The translations under genes and the position numbers were made by a program. A stretch of DNA of 33,213 bases from Streptomyces albireticuli. GTDB taxonomy: Bacteria > Actinomycetota > Actinomycetes > Streptomycetales > Streptomycetaceae. Positions 29,715 to 33,213 of the stretch are shown piece after piece. The notes below the pieces were generated by a model. That model worked only from the letters and a program-made list of their open reading frames with translations. It searched no databases and was not told where the DNA came from. The stretch covers positions 1-33,213 of the forward strand of contig NZ_JAJQQS010000032.1 of NCBI RefSeq assembly GCF_021228125.1. Reading direction: 5' to 3'. Within the stretch, counting starts at the first letter, position 1, and each line of letters begins with the position of its first letter.

Positions 29715-30671
29715 CTATGCCGATGCGGGCGGATGCAGTGGGGCCTGCCCACGGCGCGACGCCATGCCCGACCGGATCGAGGCGCGCACCCTCAACTCGC
29801 CGTGCTCGGCGGTGAGTCCGCAGGACCCGGCGGCCCATAGCATCGCCTCTTCGACCTCGGCCTCGGTGACGAGCCCGGCGACGACGAGCCGGTGCCCCCG
29901 GCTCGACTTCTTGTACAGCTCGGTGTCCCGGCCGGTACCCGGAGCCATCCGCGCGAGGTCGTTCGCCATGCCCTGCAACGTGCCAACTGCCCATGCACGA
30001 GCGCGGTTTGACGACGGGGCGAAGACCGGGGCGGAGGGGGCCGGCGCCGGGTCGGCGTGCTCCTGGTGCTCGTCGTGCTGGGCGAGGCAGAGGTCGAGGA
30101 GCCACTGGGGCATGGGGGCGGGCTCGGTGGGGCCGGGCTGGAGGACGTACCGGTGGCCGCCGACCTCGGAGCCGATGCCGACGACGTAGCCCCCGGCGGC
30201 GCGGACGTCGATGTGCTGGCCGATGCGGCGGACGCTGCTGCGGACCTCGATGTCGGGGTCGGTGGCGAAGTAGAGGTGGGCGCCGCCGGACGCCGTGGTG
30301 ACCGTCATGGTCTGCGGCCACGCGGCTCCGGCCGCCTCGATGAGCATGCGGAGCGCGTCGCGTCCGTCGCGGGCGCCGGGCGTGGCCGCATGTTCCCGGT
30401 AGACGACGCCGGGCTTGGGCTGGTCGAGGTCGATGACGACCAGGCCGTTGCCCGTCATCACGCCGACGTTGTACGGGGCGCGCTCCCACAGGCGGCGGAC
30501 CTCGGTCTCGTCGCAGGTGGCGCGGCGCTGCCAGGCCAACCATCTCGGTTCTTTCTCCCCGAGGCGGAGCGGGTGGACGGGCATGCCGCGGCGGGCGTAG
30601 CCGAGGGCTGCGGCGAGCAGCCGGGGCCTGTCGGCTACGCCGGGACGGTGCGCGGCGGCGTCCTGGTTCAC
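29715..30671 (-). CDS. Prim-pol (bifunctional DNA primase/polymerase N-terminal) protein
   Basis: The 318-residue product matches the prim-pol pattern: LLAAALGYARRGMPVHPLRLGEK, then NVGVMTGNGLVVIDLD with the DxD metal residues at 81 and 83, TMTVTTASGGAHLYF with the SGGxH motif near 128-132, and GGYVVGIGSEVGG. It would synthesise primers or short DNA on single strands during replication or transfer. No helicase domain follows, so it acts as a stand-alone primase. GTG 30671 overlaps the GntR stop (GTGA), making it part of that transcript. Confidence 0.9.
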   Translation of the reverse strand: MNQDAAAHRPGVADRPRLLAAALGYARRGMPVHPLRLGEKEPRWLAWQRRATCDETEVRRLWERAPYNVGVMTGNGLVVIDLDQPKPGVVYREHAATPGARDGRDALRMLIEAAGAAWPQTMTVTTASGGAHLYFATDPDIEVRSSVRRIGQHIDVRAAGGYVVGIGSEVGGHRYVLQPGPTEPAPMPQWLLDLCLAQHDEHQEHADPAPAPSAPVFAPSSNRARAWAVGTLQGMANDLARMAPGTGRDTELYKKSSRGHRLVVAGLVTEAEVEEAMLWAAGSCGLTAEHGELRVRASIRSGMASRRGQAPLHPPASA

Positions 30672-31453
30672 GCGGCGTCCCCGGTCGGGCGCTTGAGGGG
30701 AAGTCCGTCGTAGACGAGCTCCAGGCGGTCGGCGGCGCCGACGATGCGCAGCAGCTCCAGGGGGCGGCCCGCGTTGTCGCGGGTGACGCGCTGGACGACG
30801 AGGACCGGCACGCGGGTGCCGATGGACAGCTCGGCGGCCTGGGCGGCGGTCGGCACTCCAGCGGTGACCCTCTCGTCCACCTCGGTGGGGTCGAAGCCCG
30901 CGCCGGTCATCGCGCCCAGGACTCCGCCGACGACCTTGCCGGGGACGTCGAGGCCGGCGGCGGTGGCGAAGGTGGTCGGGTAGTACGCCTCCTGGACCTG
31001 GACGACTTCCTCGCCGATGGTGGCCAGGCGCCGGCGGCGGATGACGCGTGCACCGGCTCCGAGGCCGAGGGCCTGGGCGACGTCGTCGGGCGCGGCGATC
31101 TCCTCGGCGGCGGGCTCGGGGACGACCATCTTGCCGTCGAGGCCCTGGGCGGCGGTGGCCGTCTCCCATGGTCCGCGGTCGCCGCCGGGGGTGAGGACGG
31201 AGCTGTACCGGCTGAGGGGGACGCGGACGATGCTGCGGTCCCGGACCACGGTTCCGCCTCGGCGGCGGGTGATCACGTAGCCCTCGGCCTCCAGCTCGCG
31301 GTAGGCGCGCTGGACGGTGGCGGTGCTGCCTTCGCCTTGCCTCACCAGGTCTTCGACGCGGGGCAGTCGGCTGCCCTGCGGGTACGTGCCGTCGTCAATC
31401 TCGGCTGCTAGCCGGTCGGCTAGCGCCCGCCATTTCGCGGGTTTGGTGGTCAT
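30668..31453 (-). CDS. GntR/UTRA-family repressor of transfer (KorA/KorSA type)
   Basis: The 261-residue product has a GntR winged helix (residues 1-75, with LPRVEDLVRQGEGSTATVQRAYREL) and a UTRA-like effector domain (about 95-255, with ALGLGAGARVIRRRRLATIGEE and VQEAYYPTTF). ATG 31453 follows AAGGGAG. Proteins of this type on Streptomyces plasmids and integrative elements repress tra/spd genes and themselves; loss often leads to lethal expression. Two identical CTTCTAGAAG sites upstream are obvious operators. It is first in a leftward two-gene transcript with the prim-pol gene. Confidence 0.9.
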   Translation of the reverse strand: MTTKPAKWRALADRLAAEIDDGTYPQGSRLPRVEDLVRQGEGSTATVQRAYRELEAEGYVITRRRGGTVVRDRSIVRVPLSRYSSVLTPGGDRGPWETATAAQGLDGKMVVPEPAAEEIAAPDDVAQALGLGAGARVIRRRRLATIGEEVVQVQEAYYPTTFATAAGLDVPGKVVGGVLGAMTGAGFDPTEVDERVTAGVPTAAQAAELSIGTRVPVLVVQRVTRDNAGRPLELLRIVGAADRLELVYDGLPLKRPTGDAA

Positions 31454-31491
31454 GGTCGGCTCCCTTCGGCGCCCCAAGTGAAGCGTGGAAA

Positions 31492-31578
31492 CTTCTAGAA
31501 GACAACCCACGCCTACCTGTTGACGCCGCATCAGGGTGCACGCCATAGTCGTCGTCGTTCGCCGAAAACTTCTAGAAG
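31492..31578. promoter_or_regulatory. Divergent operator/promoter of the repressor and the transfer operon
   Basis: CTTCTAGAAG occurs at 31492-31501 and 31569-31578, each within the longer shared context AAACTTCTAGAAGA followed by AAC after one variable base. Between them, on the rightward strand, TTGACG and CATAGT are spaced about 18 bases apart and make a plausible promoter for the transfer operon. Confidence 0.8.
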
Positions 31579-31619
31579 ATAACTAGGGGTTGGGGCGGAG
31601 CGGCTTGCCCTGAAAAGGG

Positions 31620-31657
31620 CGCGGGCCCCCTTGGTCTGACCACCAGGGAGCCCGCCG
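31620..31657 (+). terminator. Leader hairpin of the transfer operon
   Basis: GCGGGC, CCCT and GGT pair with ACC, AGGG and GCCCGC in an interrupted stem within the 5' leader, suggesting attenuation or an RNA structure. No T run follows. Confidence 0.4.
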
Positions 31658-31676
31658 GGCCGCACCCGAAGACGAC

Positions 31677-31733
31677 ATGAAAAGGGGCGCGACCGTGTCC
31701 ATCATCCACCACCCGGCGGGAGGCACCGCATGA
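31677..31733 (+). CDS. Possible 18-residue leader peptide
   Basis: ATG 31677 opens a frame encoding MKRGATVSIIHHPAGGTA whose stop overlaps the next gene start as ATGA. The ribosome-binding site before it is weak. The overlap suggests translational coupling, but chance is possible given its size. Confidence 0.3.
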   Translation: MKRGATVSIIHHPAGGTA

Positions 31734-32194
31734 ACTGGCCTCTCGTACGCCGATCCCGCCTGGCCGCCGCCGAGACCGCGCTGGCCGACACCACCGCCGA
31801 CCGCGACCGCCTCGCCGGCCGTGTCCGCGCCGTGCAGCTCCGCCTGTCCTGGCTGCGCCGCATGTCGGAGGAGATCGACGCCCAGGCGCACCAGCTGCTC
31901 GACGAACGCCTCTGCCTGAACGCGAAGCTGGGCGGCTCCGAGGCGGACAACGCACGCCTGCGGCGCATGCTGGCCGAGCCCGTCGAGGTCGAGGTGCTGA
32001 TCCACGACCGCCAGGTGCACAGCGTCCACCGCGACGGCACCACCGCGAAGCGGGCCGCGTTCGAGGCCGACCCCGGCGCGCACCCGGACACCTGGAAGCG
32101 GGCCGAGGCCGACATCCGCGGAGAGGGCTGGCACCTCTCGCACCGGACGCTGCCGGGCCTGCGCCCGACGGAGATCCCCGGGGCGGCCGAGTGA
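31730..32194 (+). CDS. Coiled-coil protein, first main gene of the transfer operon
   Basis: The 154-residue product has a strong coiled coil in residues 10-80 (AAAETALADTTADRDRLAGRV, LLDERLCLNAKL, DNARLRRMLAE) and a C-terminal beta-like region (VEVEVLIHDRQVHSVHRDG, GEGWHLSHRTLPGL). ATG 31730 follows GGGAGG by eight bases. Its stop overlaps the GTG of the SpdB-like gene. Function unknown; it probably interacts with the coiled coil of its neighbour. Confidence 0.7.
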   Translation: MNWPLVRRSRLAAAETALADTTADRDRLAGRVRAVQLRLSWLRRMSEEIDAQAHQLLDERLCLNAKLGGSEADNARLRRMLAEPVEVEVLIHDRQVHSVHRDGTTAKRAAFEADPGAHPDTWKRAEADIRGEGWHLSHRTLPGLRPTEIPGAAE

Positions 32195-33213
32195 GCGTCA
32201 TCGATCTGGGAACACTGCTGCCCGTCGCCCTGCCGGAGGCCACCCCCGCCGAGGTGCTGGCCGAGGCGAAGGCGGAGGCGGAGCGGCAGGCCGACAGGAT
32301 CATCACGACCGCGACCGGGACGGCGGAGGCGACGATCGAGGACGCCGCCGCCATCGAGGAGGCCGCCTCCCGCCGTCTGGCCCGTGCTCAGGCCGAGATG
32401 GCCGAGGCCGAGGCCCTGCTGAACCACACCCGGCGCCGCAGCGCCGAGCTGTTGGCGCAGAACACCCAGATCACCGACGGGGTCCGGGAGCAGTTCGAGG
32501 CTCTGCTGACCGATGCCGGGGCGCTCGCCCGCCACCTGGTCGAGCAGGCCGACGTCCTCAAGGCGGAGGCCGGCGCGGCCTGCGCGGAGGCGGTGGCGCT
32601 GCGGGAGGCGGCGAAGGTCGAGGCGGGGCAGATCGCCGCGCAGGCCCGGCTCGACGACCAGGAGCAGCGGCACGTCGACGCGGTGGCCCGGCACGAGGCG
32701 CGGGAGGTCGCGCGGGCCGAGGCCGAGGAGCTGGTGCGGGCGGCGGAGGCGAAGGCGGAGGAGGTGCGGAAGGCAGCCGACGCCCTGTTGGCCGACGTCA
32801 CCGCACAGGCTGAGAAGCTGGAGGCCGCCGCCGAGGCCGAGCGCGCCGAGCGTGGGGCCGCCGCCGTCGCCACCGCCGAGGCCGTCGTGAAGGAGGCCGA
32901 GGAGCGCGCGGTGAAGGCCGACGCGTCGGCGGCCGAGCGGGTCCAGGAGGCGAAGGCCCGCGAGCAGCGGGCCGCCGAGGAAGTCCAGCGGCTCCTCGCG
33001 GAGGCCGCCGTCGAGGCCAGCGAGGTCCGTGCCGTCGCCGTCGCCGAGGCCGAGCAGATCAACGCCGCCGCCGAGGAGCTGTTCGAGGAGGCTCGCGCCC
33101 AGGCGGAGCGCCGGGAGTCCGCGGCGGCCAAGTGGGCGTGTCTTCAGGCGTGGGTCTGGAGGCAGGCTCCTGGGATCGCGCTCGTCGCCGGCATCGCGGT
33201 GTTCGCCTCGGGC
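32191..33213 (+). CDS. SpdB-like conjugal spread protein, N-terminal part (continues at base 1)
   Basis: GTG 32191 overlaps the previous stop as GTGA. The first about 310 residues of the joined product are a long Ala/Glu/Arg coiled coil with heptad-like spacing (AEVLAEAKAEAERQADRI, EQRHVDAVARHEAREVARAE), leading directly into the membrane segments encoded at the start of the window. The combination of very long coiled coil and four membrane helices is larger than typical SpdB proteins. It probably forms an oligomeric cytoplasmic stalk at the septal or hyphal membrane. Confidence 0.75.
   Translation, partial: MSVIDLGTLLPVALPEATPAEVLAEAKAEAERQADRIITTATGTAEATIEDAAAIEEAASRRLARAQAEMAEAEALLNHTRRRSAELLAQNTQITDGVREQFEALLTDAGALARHLVEQADVLKAEAGAACAEAVALREAAKVEAGQIAAQARLDDQEQRHVDAVARHEAREVARAEAEELVRAAEAKAEEVRKAADALLADVTAQAEKLEAAAEAERAERGAAAVATAEAVVKEAEERAVKADASAAERVQEAKAREQRAAEEVQRLLAEAAVEASEVRAVAVAEAEQINAAAEELFEEARAQAERRESAAAKWACLQAWVWRQAPGIALVAGIAVFASG
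33087..33213. repeat. Terminal direct repeat marking circular closure (right copy)
   Basis: Identical to bases 1-127. Confidence 0.95.

Noticed and set aside
1..33213. CRISPR array, rRNA, tRNA or insertion sequence
   Set aside because: No regularly spaced repeat array, no cloverleaf-like sequence and no transposase signature was seen on either strand.

Overview
The window is almost certainly one complete circular Streptomyces (or close relative) plasmid. Bases 1-127 are identical to bases 33087-33213, so the contig closes on itself at a unit length of 33,086 bp, and one coding sequence runs across the junction. The host assignment rests on very high GC with strong G/C in third codon positions, GTG starts, possible leaderless genes, and the combination of a septal-type DNA translocase, spread-type membrane proteins and a GntR repressor typical of Streptomyces conjugative elements.

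Layout. (A) 31.45 kb through the junction to 6.75 kb: rightward conjugation operon (coiled-coil protein, SpdB-like protein, large Gly/Arg-rich membrane protein, TraB-like FtsK/SpoIIIE translocase, three small genes), closed by a terminator. (B) 6.9-9.8 kb: leftward runs of small, overlapping accessory genes, several with Cys pairs. (C) 10.0-11.8 kb: five overlapping rightward genes sharing a low-GC divergent promoter with B. (D) 12.0-12.5 kb: a one-gene unit between two copies of a complex repeat. (E) 12.5-17.2 kb: a leftward five-gene operon ending in a Ser/Thr-kinase-like protein, divergent from an HTH/TPR regulator and a GNAT acetyltransferase. (F) 17.7-20.2 kb: two winged-helix genes behind an operator array, facing an operon with single-strand DNA-binding protein. 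(G) 20.5-24.8 kb: small genes, a tyrosine recombinase operon and a zinc-ribbon/HTH protein. (H) 24.9-27.0 kb: ParA and a ParB-like partner with two candidate centromere palindromes. (I) 27.0-31.5 kb: an HUH-type rolling-circle Rep with a long N-terminal extension, a prim-pol protein and the GntR/UTRA repressor.

Working model. The Rep replicates the plasmid, with prim-pol and SSB plausibly assisting. ParA/ParB-like proteins segregate it. The GntR protein binds two identical sites upstream of the transfer operon and of itself, limiting expression of TraB and Spd proteins, as in KorA/KorSA systems.

The most unexplained features are a 17-bp polar sequence present six times around the circle, always on the same strand and roughly evenly spaced; the repeat-bounded unit at 12 kb; and the kinase cluster with its regulator. 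No rRNA, tRNA, CRISPR array, insertion sequence or antibiotic-resistance gene was recognised.
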